64,000 bases of DNA, taken from Laguncularia racemosa (Eukaryota; Streptophyta; Magnoliopsida; Myrtales; Combretaceae). The position numbers were made by a program, and so were the translations under genes. The notes under the pieces are model-generated. The model made no database searches, had not been told where the DNA came from, and was given only the letters and a program-made list of their open reading frames with translations. The stretch spans positions 2,604,001 through 2,668,000 of the forward strand of contig JBBMOL010000073.1 of assembly GCA_037954665.1 (NCBI GenBank), written 5' to 3'. Shown piece by piece: positions 21,765-33,506 of the stretch (positions are counted from its first letter, which is position 1; each line of letters begins with the position of its first letter).

Positions 21765-24289
21765 AGATGAGGGTGTGCTTAGAGTTTGGTTCTTGCCTAT
21801 TATTTATGATATACGTATGGGCAAAAGGATTCTAAAGAGAGTTAAACAATGTTTTGGAAAAGTTTAAATAACTAAGCCGAGATCCATTCATCTCACTTTT
21901 CCATTTTCAAAACGTGATTTTAATTATAAATAGTGATAATTTTAAAATTTTTTAAATTATTTTCAAAAGTTATTAAAAAAAGAAAAAAAAAAAGAGTGAA
22001 TACAAGCTTTAAAGTATAGGCATCGGGTGTATTCATCAACTTTTCCATAAATTGTTTTTTTTTTTTTTTTTACTTTTTGGGTCAATGAGGTTAATAATGT
22101 CTTGAGCATGTATGTTGGCTGCGGACACCTGTCCTCGCTAATGTTGCTTTCTTTCACTTCACAAGTAAGGGTGGGTCGTAAATTTCTCGTTAATATCTTA
22201 TTCTTGCCGACCAATAATGGAGTTGTTAAGTCTTTTCTATCGAACTATAGGATAGGATTGATATATCACAGTAGTTTAACTTTGAGTAAGACGCTAGACT
22301 AGCATCCCGTGTATTCAAACAATGAAAAGTGCCCCAAGAAATACGTATGTCTACTATATCAATAAATAATAAACAATTTCTTTTCAAGTAAGTTCAATAA
22401 AAGGGCAAGAATTTGAAATTATTTATTTCTATTAAAAGTATCCTATTAATATTACTGAATTATACTATAAGAAACTTGACAAATATTTACTTAAAAGATT
22501 TAAATATATATATCGCGTTTTATAACTATGTTGATACTTGACTTATTAATATGTGTATGAACAGGGAAGCTTCTCTCAATCGCACGAGCTAGCCAAGATA
22601 TTAAAAGGAAAACGAAGCAGAAGCATACCATTAGTAAAATACCTGGCGTATCCAATCCACCTAATAGAACATCTTAATATGTGAGGAAGGAAGAGTGGTT
22701 ATGAAAAGAAAATGACTTGAATGGAACGAGCGACGGCCAAAATTTAGTAATTTATTTAAAACCGTATGGTACTTGGAAACTAAATGTTTGGGCTTTTTCT
22801 TTTTTCTTTGACCTTCGGATGACAATATGTATGAGTGAACCTACCAATTAGTTGATAAGCATTTAATGAAGGAGGGATGATGCCTCGAAAACGAAACCTG
22901 TGGTGGGGGTGGCTTTCATTCGATTGATGGCTGATGATCCCTAGTGGATCTTTATATAGCAATCGAGTGTTACAATAAATATATAAAAGGTAAAGTAGGA
23001 ACATAGATTTTTGTTTGTAGGACAACGTGGTGTGACACCATAATGATTTTCTTAATACCATCTTTGAGGCAGGTGGCTGGGTGAGTTTTCTAGGGTAAGG
23101 ATATTTACCAAGGAACTCCTACTGACACAATGGGTGATTCTTTCCAGGGATTTTCTTAAACCATCTTTGTTATAGCTATTGAATGAAAAAAAAATTTAAA
23201 ATTATTAAATAAAAGTATAGAATATAATATGATATTTTAAAGAATTTTATAAGATTTATAGAGTTCGTATAATATATAAATAGTATTTTTTTTTTCTTTC
23301 AAATTAAAATATGTCTAACAAATCATGTGATCAAACTTGATGATAGGTTACATCAGTTAGATTTACTAGTAAATAATGCCTAAACTAATAAATTCTTGTA
23401 TAGACTACTTATTTTATCAATGTGTGTTTTGTGCGTTTAAATGTGTAGAATTTATATAAGATAAGGACTTTGATACGTAGACCGACGATTCAAGCCAAAG
23501 AAAAGAGCCAATCTAAACAAATTCTAACAAATGCTGCATTAGTCAAATAACAGCAATACATCTCACCTACTTTCACAGCTTCTCATGTTTCGAAGGTACA
23601 GTCATCCCACAACTTTCATGATGCTGAGAATTTTCCGTATAACAAAAAAAAGCCCTGTTGGTGTAAAGATCAAATAGATGTGGTTTGTGAAGATTAGATT
23701 TATATAAGAATTACTAATAGTATCAACCTTATAATTGGGTCACATAAAAAAGGTATAAGATATCAATATAATGCTATTTTTAGATAGGCGTAGATCGATG
23801 GAAATAAAAGAAAATTGATAAAAATGGAAGGAAATATTGATTTTTCACAACTTAAGTGATAGGTGAAAATAAAAGTAGAGAGTGAAAATATTTCAATTTT
23901 AAAATTCATTTCTTTCCTCTCAAAAATTGAAAAGTAACTATTAAAAATGATACGAGAATGAAATAGTAATTGCAAAATTACTCTAAAGCAACATTCATCA
24001 AAATGACTTTTTTTTTTTTGAATTTCATAAAACACTATTATTTCTCTTCATTCTTTTTTTTTTTTTTGGGTAATACCAAACAAGCAAAGCAAATGTACAT
24101 GTTTCTCTTCATTTGCTTCGGTTTTCTTCTAAAATTCCTAAATAAAAAGTGAAAGTAGTAATTTTTATCCATTTCCTTTCGTTTCTCTTCATGTCCACCC
24201 GCATTCCTCTGTTTCTCATCTTTCAAAATTAGCTAAGTCAAGAGAATACTGCTGATTCAAATAAAGCCCTAATCACAACATCTAACACT
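21765..24289. other. Intergenic, no gene recognised
   Basis: AT-rich with several poly-T or poly-A runs (near 22.05, 23.28 and 24.06 kb). Open frames of 60-93 codons occur at 22780-23061 and 23763-24035 on -, without motifs or splice context. I see no gene or clear transposon. Confidence 0.55.
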
Positions 24290-24691
24290 AACACTCTCTA
24301 GGGTACCCCCTAGGTTTGGTTTGTAAATCAAAGCTGGTGGATTTTCAATTTCCCCTTGATAAAATGCGAAAAAGTTAGATGGCTGAAAGAGTCGCCTATT
24401 GAGTTTTGCGGGAAGAATTGTGCTGGCTAATTCAGTACTTCTCTCCCCACCTACCATATGCAAGCTACTATATTTGCCCAAACGGATTGTTCATGAGATG
24501 GAAAAAAATTATCTGTCGATTCTTATGGCAAGGGATTGACAATCACCGCAAGCTGCGTTGGGTAAACTGGGAAACAATCAAAATGCCCAAGGACGCAGCT
24601 GGCTTAGGCATCCAAGATCTTCAATACGCAATAACGCCTGTGCATTGCAACGAGTTAGCACATATCTTCAAGGCAATGTGCTCTGCATAGT

Positions 24692-24930
24692 TATTAGGTT
24701 TTTTTTTTGAGTTAATTTGAATATAAAATTTTTTTATATAAACTCGTGATAGAATCACTAATCTACATGTAAAATTAAAAAAAAAAAAACTTTTTAAACG
24801 GAATTTACCAATTATACATGTTTTAGTAAAATGAGCTAAAAATTAAAAAATACAACTTAACTTTAACAAGGTTTAAATATTATTAGTTTTTTAATGAAAT
24901 TGAAATTATAATATAAAGTAATATTATCGG
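24692..24930. other. AT-rich interruption inside the LINE
   Basis: About 240 bases of very AT-rich DNA separate two LINE coding blocks that should be close together. It may be a small insertion or simply decayed LINE sequence. I found no clean terminal repeats. Confidence 0.4.
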
Positions 24931-25420
24931 TGGTATGGGCTATATTATACAAGCAAAGATATCGCAAACATGTCATTCACAATGGCTTACAAGCCGCCCC
25001 CACTTCCTCCTTTATGGCGAGAAATCACTACGAAGCACAATTGGCTACTTGGGCAGAGTGTGGTTAATTTGGGTGAAGGTTCAGCAATCAATTTCTGGTT
25101 TGATCATTGGGGCGGCACTATGACAGACGGATCTATCCATAAGGGTTAGACTGCTGGCTCACAAAGCTTGATTGGGACGATCACAAAATTGGGTTTCAAC
25201 TATCCGCTATCCTAAGAGCGAAATATGGCCTGATTGTCCATGGTGCTCCATCGCATCATGGTACAAGTTTCTCCCCTAACATGCGCCAAATTTGGACATT
25301 GCAAGCATTGTACAAACTTTTGCAAAATCAACATTGTCACCCTGAAACAAATTGGAATTGGTTATGGCAGGCTACGTTACACCCCCCGAGTCAACCTATT
25401 TCTGTGGTGACTATCCCATA

Positions 25421-25423
25421 ATG
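25421..25423 (+). repeat. Target-site duplication of the CACTA element, left
   Basis: ATG directly before CACTAC, matched by ATG at 32238-32240. A 3-bp duplication is the rule for CACTA elements. Confidence 0.8.
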
Positions 25424-25434
25424 CACTACAAAAA

Positions 25435-25950
25435 TTTTTGATATTTGGTAATGTTTATTAAACATTACAAAAACTAAGATAAATATTGTAGAACATTTTT
25501 CATAATGTTTATTAAACGTTACAAAAGGTTTATTATGAAAAATATTTTATGACGTTTAAAAAATAAATGCTATCAATATTATAAACATCACTAATGATGC
25601 AATAATAATAATAATATTTAACCGTCACCAATAAGTAATATTTTATAACATTTAAACGTTACTAAATATTAATAATTTGACACCAAATTTTTTTTACAAA
25701 ATGTATATTTTTAGTAACGTTTAAACGTTACGAAAAGTATAATGTTTGATTATGTTTAAACATCACAAAAGTATAAATTTTTGGTAACATTTAAATATTA
25801 CTAATAATTAATTTTTTGTAATGTTTAAACGTCACTAAACAATAATGTTTAGTAATGTTTAAACATCACAAATGAGTAATATTTGATCATGTTTAAACAT
25901 AACAAAAAAAGTAATATTTGGTAATGTTTAAATGTCATAAAAAATGATTA
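25435..25950. repeat. CACTA left subterminal repeats
   Basis: A dense series of GTAATGTTTAAAC and GTTTAAACGTTAC variants in both orientations, about every 30-50 bases. Many pair as short palindromes around TTTAAA. In En/Spm elements such subterminal motifs bind the element-encoded TNPA protein; that role here is inferred. Confidence 0.75.
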
Positions 25951-26396
25951 TTATAATATGATAAATCTGTTTATACTTTTGAATGTAACAATTTAAATCT
26001 ATAACAAAAGTGTATACAATTGCAAAAATAATATAGGCCATAAAAGTGGACATTTGCATATAAGCTTATAATTGTTTACTTCCATTATCAACTACAACAT
26101 TTACAAAAGTTACAAATGAGGATATTAACATATCCCAATTAATATCGTCTAAACTTTACAAAATTTACTAGCAAAATAAATTCTATTCATAACCTACTCT
26201 TTCCCAAATTCATAATCAACTTCCAAAAAACGACTAGATAATAAACTCTATTTCATAAATTAGCTATTTTATTTCCTAGTCTAATTATTATCTACAAAAA
26301 AAATTCAATAGCAAAATAAACCATCCTTTATAAACTACTTTCTTCCCCACTCTTATAATCCTCTTCAAAAAAGTTACTACCAAAATGAACTTCCTT

Positions 26397-26510
26397 TCAT
26401 AAGCTATCTTTTTCCTCACTTTCACCATCATCACCACAATCAAGGGGCATTGTAGAAGGAATAAACTCCCCTTCTTTGTCTAACCTTTCGTTGTCCAGCC
26501 ATTACAATCC
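26397..26510 (-). other. Exon-like segment inside the CACTA, unrecognised
   Basis: On - a TGTAG acceptor-like site is followed by sequence that, in one frame, reads RLDKEGEFIPSTMPLDC and GDDGESEEKDSL then stop. The acidic end looks coding-like, but that frame has an upstream stop just inside the segment, so the exon limits are unclear. The family is unknown. Confidence 0.25.
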
Positions 26511-27513
26511 TACAATTGAATATTAAGATTATTAACTAATTAGTTATGTAAATAAAAACATGACACAAAGATGAAATAAACACTTGATGGGGAATGCAAA
26601 TAGTCTGCTCGATTAGCAAGTGGAAGTGCACTTATAATAGCAAGTTATAAGACTAAGTTGTAGCATAGCTGATAATGTCGCCACCAAAAACTCAAGCTCT
26701 CCAAAATTCCACCAAAACTTATAAAAAATTTCTTAGGAAAGGTCAAGCTCATGCAAGCACTATACAATAATTCACAAGAAGAAAAAAAGGTGCCAAATTA
26801 TGTTAAGCTACTTGGTAACTAGATTTTAACAAATATAAGATTGGGTTTTCATAGAATAAGGTTAATAGATCTATTAAATTCTAGGTTGTGTTCACGTTTT
26901 AGGTAATTTCAAGAAGATTGATAAAAGAAGATATAGAGCAAATGAGTGCAAATTCCATTGAATCATAAATATGCACTATAACTGCTTAGCAATATATATA
27001 CTAAACTAAACCTAGAAAGGACAAACACATAGATCTAATAAAACAATGTTAGTAGACTAGCCACAAGAATATTGCAACCAAGTAAAAGATGTTAAACTCG
27101 CAGAGTGGGCAATCTAAGAAAATTTGGTAACAAAATACTTTCCCATAGAGAAACTCTTACACAACAGCAAACATCTACCTTCTGTTTTGGCCAAAAGATT
27201 GAGATATAAGATGGATCACCAAGTTCATTCTAACCAAGTCATAAATGGACTCTGTCTTCAAATGACATGAATATTAAAAGCAGCAATTATAATGCAAAAT
27301 TGCCACTGGATTATTAAAGAACATAAAAAATCATTCAATTCAAACCTATGCACCTGCATTAACTACACCATAACGATGTACAACAACTCATGAGCCCACA
27401 CATTTGAGGGAAAGGACATTTCAAATGAGCAACAAACAATACTAAAGCAAGCCAAATGAGCATAAAAAAAAAAAAAAAAACATAACCCAAAATTGTTTTG
27501 TAGACAAGACATT

Positions 27514-27594
27514 TCAAATGTAGACATGCTTCCTCAAGCTCTTTAAATCCTCAGTAGTTTCAAACTCTATAGCAAGCATATCGTCTGAAGATTC
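27514..27594 (-). other. Possible terminal exon inside the CACTA, unrecognised
   Basis: On - an acceptor TTGTAG precedes 26 codons (ESSDDMLAIEFETTEDLKSL and RKHVYI) and a stop. The composition is coding-like. I do not recognise the protein; it may be a captured host exon or element-own sequence. Confidence 0.3.
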
Positions 27595-30500
27595 CTACAA
27601 AGAGAAGGAGTTAAGCTTAGTCATGAAAAATGCAAACCAGACATACACCACTAAACCAATACATGTAAATAATAAAAACATATGCCAATCAACCACTAGC
27701 ACTTTCAAAGAGCTACATTGGTCCATGTTGAGACTTAAGTCACATATTTACCAAAACCCCCCAAAAAATACCCATTCCAGTAAAAATATTTTACTGGATA
27801 TATTGATTTATTGAAATAGTTTTAAGTAACACAAGATAATTTGAAATCATTACTAATAATAGAAATAATGCAGCACTAAAATTTAGGAAGATCAAACATT
27901 GTTGGAATAAGTCCTTCTAACGAATATAATAATATACTCTCTTATAACATCAACTCATTCATATTTCATTTTTCAATTTTTTTTCAACTTTGGAAGACTT
28001 CTATGATGATATCATATAGTAATAGGATTGACACCAATTTTCAATGGACTTAAAATACATCTATATTTAGTTTTCTTTCCACTAAAAACACAGATTTTGC
28101 ATGGCAAAAAAAATAAAATTCAAATTCAATATAGCACATTGAAAAAGGAATTAAAGTATCAGGAATCAAAATCCAAGATTTATATTAGAATAAGTAAAAT
28201 TTAAAGAATTTCAATGCAATCTTCCACAATTTCATCCAAGGTTTTCAAGAAGCACTTTAGAGGCAATTAGCACAATATGTAGCAATATGAAGTAATGATA
28301 CAGATGTTTGTAACATTCTCATATTTGATCCTTGAGTCTTGAGTTGAGAGCCATCCACACTAGATGCCTCTTCCACTCATCCATATTAAATAATGAGAAA
28401 AGAATGAACAGACTAATATGAAAACCAACGTGTTTTAACAGTTCCAAAGTACTTCATTGAAAATGTCTTAGAAAAGAGCTGCTTAAATTCCTAGCACAGT
28501 GGAGTGCGTACATATTGTGCATTCATAGGCTCCTCCTCTCCACCCACCCCCCCCAGTAGATTAATAATATCACTTTGTTGACTCAGGTTCTAAAACCAAA
28601 TGATGAAGAGTTTTAACAATAATATAATCATATGAAATTTACACACAAATACAAATAGAAATATGCTCTATAATTACATATGCCTTTCTTGACATAGGAA
28701 TACATCCACATGCATTTGCAATCTATATGAGTAAATAGGTATGTATTCATACTAACTAATCTCCAAAAACCTACCAAAACTGTGAGCCTCTAAAAACATT
28801 ATATATGTATAGATATAATGGACATTATGAAAATCATAAAATAAATAAATAAAGAAAAAAAAAAGCATGTTTCAATTAAAATCCTCAATGCCCAACTGAT
28901 TTTGTAGAACTGAGTGAGCAAGTTAAAAAAAAAAAAGTTTAAGAAACCTACAACTTTGCACTTTTCTTCTAGTACATTTAGTTAGTGATTCTATATTAGA
29001 TAACCTTGTGATTAATTACACACTTTCATAGCTCCCAACAACTAGTGACCAGTTCACGAGTATAAACCTAAAGTCATAGATTATATCGACTGAAATAGTC
29101 TGAGTGTCGGACATTTTCCACAAAGACACGTTTTTAATGATGATCTCTCTCTCTCTCTAATCTCTATGCTTACTTTTCTCATATGATTATATAAAATATT
29201 GAAACCTTAATAACTATCACCCTCCATCATTCCTCCTTTTTGCAACCAAAATGACTATGTCTATAGGAATAAATTAATTAATTTATATAACAAATTAAAA
29301 TCAATAGTTACATTTGTTTTTTCATTTCTAAGGCAAACTCTTGAGATGAATATGATGGAGATTAAATTTTCATGTAATATGTGCAAAAAAGGAGATGAAA
29401 AGAATGAAGTTTAGTATTTATATTTAATCTAATCAATTTCTAAAAATGAGGGATGTTTTATGTGCACAACGGTATAAATTGCAAGTATAATAATTTTTAT
29501 TACATTATTACTATTATTATTTTCTCGCCATAACATTTTCTTAGGTTGAGTAATTGTACTTACAAAGTAGGCTTTCTTTCAACTACATGCAAGGACCTAC
29601 GAATTTCTACAAAAGGTTTCTTCCAATCACGTAGTTGCAATGGAAAAGAAGCATTTCAAGCCAGTGAGCCAACATAAAAAATAAACTATAATGAGACATA
29701 GAATAACAAAAGCAAAATTATTTTGGTATGCACATTATCAATATTTGTATGAAACAACCATTGTAGCAGGAAGCGCATGAACTTAGAACAAAAATATTGT
29801 TCATGAAAAAATCTTAATAATTTTAAGACTAAAACATATTCTTGTAAAGTTGAAGTACTAAAATGAAAAGAAGGTCCATGTTGGATAACCTCTTCTTAAC
29901 AAAACAAGTAAAATGAAAGAAACATCTACAACATTCTTTAAACAAATTGCAGTAAAGTGCACTAGAAGCCTTAAAATATCCATTTCTATTGACATCTAAT
30001 CTCATGATCTGAGAATGCCACCTTTTAACGAACAACACCACTAAGTAACATGGTGTCCACCTCTCTTTTTTCTCACCTCTTCTTCCTCTGGTCTTTACAT
30101 ACATTCTCACACAATTGTAGAAATGAAGTTAGAGGAGCCAAGACCAACTACACACTTCTTCCCCAACACCATTTTTTCCTAGTAATTTCCATCATCATAG
30201 CAATTTGTTCACAGATGCAGCAAAATTTCATGTTAAATGGCTGCTCTACAGGATGCTATGCATTGAAAGATTACTATCTTTTCTGCATATGCAAGAAATT
30301 GCATTTATGGCAATAAAATTAAAAAAAAAAAAACAAATTGCAAAATTAGATTGACAAAATGGGTAATGTCATAATAACATGATAGTTATAGGATGCATAG
30401 AGAACTAATTTAATTAGGGAATTGGATTCAGTAGGCAGAATGGTAATACTATTAAGGGATAGGTGGTTTCATCTACATGATTGACCATTAAAATATGGAA

Positions 30501-31011
30501 CAAAACAAATAATGGACTAGTGATGCTATCACATGTATGACTTTACATTCATTGGGCATGCCATATAACTACCACATGAAATACAGACATTGGTTTCTTA
30601 TTATAGTAAAATCTAGAAATAATTATAATAACTCTATGCATGGAAATGGTATCTTACAGATCATACAAAAGCATGAGAAGGCACAAAAATTCACAGCAAC
30701 CTAAGATGTGATGAAAAGAGCAGTAAGTACTCATCTAGCTAAATTTATGCCTAATATACTTGTCCCAACAAATCTTACATAGATGAAAGTCTATTGTAGT
30801 TCAGTATCCAAAACTGTAATTATGCTACTTATATCGTATTTCATCCGAGCATATAAAACATGCCCTTCATGCTAATATACCAATGAAACAAGTAGGAAAA
30901 ATAGTCAAGTGTATTGAACGATGAATGATTTTTCTAAGGGTGACATGGATTGAAAAGAATGAATATCTGTAGAAATGTAATATATTTAGGTTTGATATTT
31001 GTAGTTTATAC

Positions 31012-31101
31012 CTTCTCTAGTGGATAGGCAGTTTTACCACAAGTTGTACATTTATCTTGTGTATTAGAGAACATGTTGGCAGCCTTGCTAGGCGACCATG
31101 T
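31012..31101 (-). pseudogene. Captured LIM-domain gene fragment, exon with start of LIM2
   Basis: On - the segment reads SPSKAANMFSNTQDKC, then TTCGKTAYPLEK, with an AG before and GT after. This matches the linker and first half of the second LIM domain of plant WLIM-type actin-bundling proteins, including the exon border after LEK. The remaining LIM2 exons were not found nearby, so only part of the gene was captured or kept. Confidence 0.8.
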
Positions 31102-31344
31102 CTATAACCAAGCATGAGGTAGCTTAAAGTAGTAGCAATAATTCCTCTACATGTAACACATATTTCTTACAAACGATATCAAAATAAACCAGTAGTGTGT
31201 CAATGTTTACAAACTCAAGGGTCAACTTCTCAACTAACTTTGCAGCTGTTAAAAATGGAATCTAGTTCAACTTGTGAAATAAAAAGAAAGTTCCCAATAA
31301 TTAAGATGATAATTATATCAAAATAGGGAGAAAAGAAACAATGA

Positions 31345-31500
31345 CATATGTGAGTGGAAGTTCTTACTAAAACTGCCAGATTCCTTGAATAGTTGCTCAA
31401 AGTGATGCTCACAGTACAAAACACGTTCCATTGAGGAAAAGCTACTCAACTGAGATGCATTTACCCATCAAAGGTGCTGCAACACTTTGCGAAATGTTAG
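31345..31500 (-). pseudogene. Captured LIM-domain gene fragment, exon with end of LIM1
   Basis: On - the segment reads LSSFSSMERVLYCEHHFEQL, then FKESGSFSKNF. This is the second half of the first LIM domain in plant LIM proteins (usual form SSMEGVLYCKPHFEQLFKE). The Cys-rich stretch upstream is damaged: a stop interrupts the block before LSSF. It lies in the order and orientation expected relative to the LIM2 piece at 31012-31101, with an intron-sized gap, so genomic rather than spliced sequence was captured. Confidence 0.8.
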
Positions 31501-32019
31501 CCACTCTAAGAAAACACATGATACACTTCATAACATACTAATTCTCCTTTGTATAAGTGAGACAATTAACATTTTGACTTGTTCCTTTTTGAGGTCAATG
31601 ATTAGAGTAGATTCCACTATCGTGGTGTTAGAAGAGAAAGAGGATTAGCAAGTACGGATGTGGTTTTTGAAATTGATGACGGCAACTTGGTGTATCTGAT
31701 CATCAACGGAGGGTTTGGTGATAAGGCAAAGGACGACGAAGGCATAGTTAGGTTAGTCGGTAGTTCTTATCACTCACATGATTTTGTGCTTTTAGGGTGT
31801 GTGAGTCGAGAGGCAAGAGAGAGAAAGGGGTAAAGAGAGGGGGTGCAGGGAGGAGAGGTAAGATGCAAGAGAGAGAATAAATGTGAAAGGTGAGACGTGA
31901 GAGAGAGAATAGAGGCAAGATGTGAGAACACGGCAAGGTAGAGAGGTAGATGTGGCAGTTAGGGTTTTTTTCTTACTCCAATTCACAACTTGATAATCAG
32001 CATTAGGTTAGGCTGACCG

Positions 32020-32237
32020 GCTGGGTTTTTTTTTTTTTTTTTAATGATTTTTTTAGTGATGTTTACCTTTACAAAATGTCACAAAGCAATTTGTATATTT
32101 TTATCTTTTAACTTTGGTTATAAACATTACTAATAATAAGCCTTTTGTGACATTTATTAAATGCTACTAAAACTTATAGCAATTAGTGACGGTTACGAAA
32201 ATTGCAAATATTACTAAATGTAAAAATTCTTGAAGTG
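32020..32237. repeat. CACTA right subterminal and terminal repeat
   Basis: Contains GTGATGTTTAC, AACATTACTAATAAT and TGACATTTATTAAATG motifs related to the left subterminal set. It ends in the inverted CACTTCAAG terminus. Confidence 0.75.
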
Positions 32238-32240
32238 ATG

Positions 32241-32594
32241 GACTCCCTATAGGTGCGCATGCTCCTCACAATAGATTCCCTAGTCCTAGATGTGGCTATG
32301 AGGAGGATACTACTGAAAATCCCCTTTGTTCATGCACCTCAATTACAAGACTGCTAGGTGAAACTAGGATTTGCACCCCCTTTGCAACTCGAATACATCT
32401 ACCTTTCCATTTATGGCTTATGCATATTAGTAAAGAGAAATCCCATATGCATACAAAGAAACCCCCTAGTTCAATCTATTTCATGTGTACACTATGGCTT
32501 ATATGGATGTAAAGGAATCAACTTATTTTCAGCTTGGAAAGGCCTAACCTCACACTCGTTCAATCAATCACATGTCGTGTTAATGAATACTAGA
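32241..32594 (+). pseudogene. LINE retroposon, second piece (zinc-finger segment)
   Basis: Directly after the CACTA duplication the + strand reads LPIGAHAPHNRFPSPRCGYE, then EDTTENPLCSC. This is the CxxC...H/C zinc-finger-like region that follows the RT in plant LINEs. YFMCTLWLIWM, a stop, then RNQLIFSAWKGL follow, matching the usual WxIWxxRNxxIF block. It ends at the left terminus of the MULE; the RNase H part resumes at 46014. Confidence 0.82.
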
Positions 32595-32725
32595 GGTGAA
32601 CACTCTAAAATATAGAAATTTAAAAAAAATCTATAAATATTGTACCTGAAATAATTATTCCTAAAATAGATTTCAAAGGTTTGGACGAGGTTAGTGACTT
32701 TAGTGTAAAAAAAAAAAATTAAAAC
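32595..32725 (+). repeat. MULE left terminal inverted repeat
   Basis: Matches the reverse complement of 45885-46013. Shared blocks include CTCTAAAATATA, AAATAATTATTC and TTTCAAAGG, then AGTGTAAAAAA. Confidence 0.85.
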
Positions 32726-33506
32726 TGAAGGTGCAAACCTGCAACCCAAGTACTCCCACTATCCATTTTTTTTTTTTTTTACTTTAACATCGACGGTTAG
32801 ATCTAATTCACAACTCATGGGATAATAGTACAGAAAATTAAAAATATAAATATAGAAACAAAAGACATTTTTTGTAATTTTCAAATCTAAAAACTCCATT
32901 TATTTATTTTTTCTCTCATTCGCAGGAAGAAGAAGAAGTGTTTGTGCAAACAAAAAGGAGGGATTTGAAGGAGGTATTTGAACGAATACACTGAGATCTA
33001 AGCATTTCCTCAATGATTAATCAATTGTGATATGTTTTTTTAGAAAAAAAATGATTTTTTTATTTACTGCATTTGATATTATTATTTGAGGAAAATATAG
33101 CTGTAATGTTATATTTTGTAAAAAACATTACTGCTTATTGTTAATTTGTAATGTGTTAGATATGATTTATGTAAATCTTGTAATATGTAACATGCGATAT
33201 TAATTTTTGCATTAGTACAAGAATACTTTGTTATGATGAAATTTGTAATATTATTTGTAAATATTAAATTGAAAATATTAGCTATGTTGTTATAAGAAAA
33301 TATTGTGACAAAATTTGTAATATTTGGTATGCGAAATAATTTTTACAGTGTTGTTAATTAAATTTACAAATTTTTGTTGGGAAATAATGGGAAAAAAATT
33401 AAAATTAAAAATGATGTGGAATTTTTTTATTTTCTTAGGCTAATTTTTACAATGTTGTTATTGAAAATTATTAATTTTTTTTAAGAGCTCATAATTTATA
33501 TATACT

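Larger units (their letters stand above)
24290..25423 (+). pseudogene. LINE retroposon, first piece (RT C-terminal region)
   Basis: Frameshifted + strand sequence reads LGTPLGLVCKSKLVDFQ, then LDKMRKKLDG, then SRLLSFAGRIVLANSVLLS and TYHMQATIF. This is the thumb and connection region of plant L1-type LINE reverse transcriptases. IICRFLWQGIDNHRKLRWVNWE and KDAAGLGIQDL follow (the FLW...WE...GGLGI block). After an AT-rich interruption come LPPLWREITTKHNW and NLGEGSAINFWFDHWGG. The upstream RT domain and ORF1 are missing, so the copy is 5' truncated. It stops at the CACTA insertion site and resumes at 32241. Confidence 0.85.
25424..32237. mobile_element. CACTA (En/Spm-type) DNA transposon, 6.8 kb
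   Basis: The left end reads CACTACAAAAATTTTTGA. The reverse complement of the right end reads CACTTCAAGAATTTTTAC. These are imperfect CACTA inverted repeats, bounded by ATG on both sides. The first 530 and last 210 bases carry many copies of a short hyphenated palindrome, as expected of CACTA subterminal regions. I found no recognisable TNP2 or TNPA transposase, so the element looks non-autonomous. Its interior carries pieces of a LIM-domain gene on - and a few other exon-like fragments. It sits inside a LINE. Confidence 0.88.

Noticed and set aside
24269..24481. 70-codon - strand frame
   Set aside because: Lies opposite LINE coding sequence that has clear + strand homology.
31748..31986. 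Leu/Ser-rich - strand frames inside the CACTA
   Set aside because: They come from a GAGAGA-type low-complexity tract. Overlapping frames are open equally.
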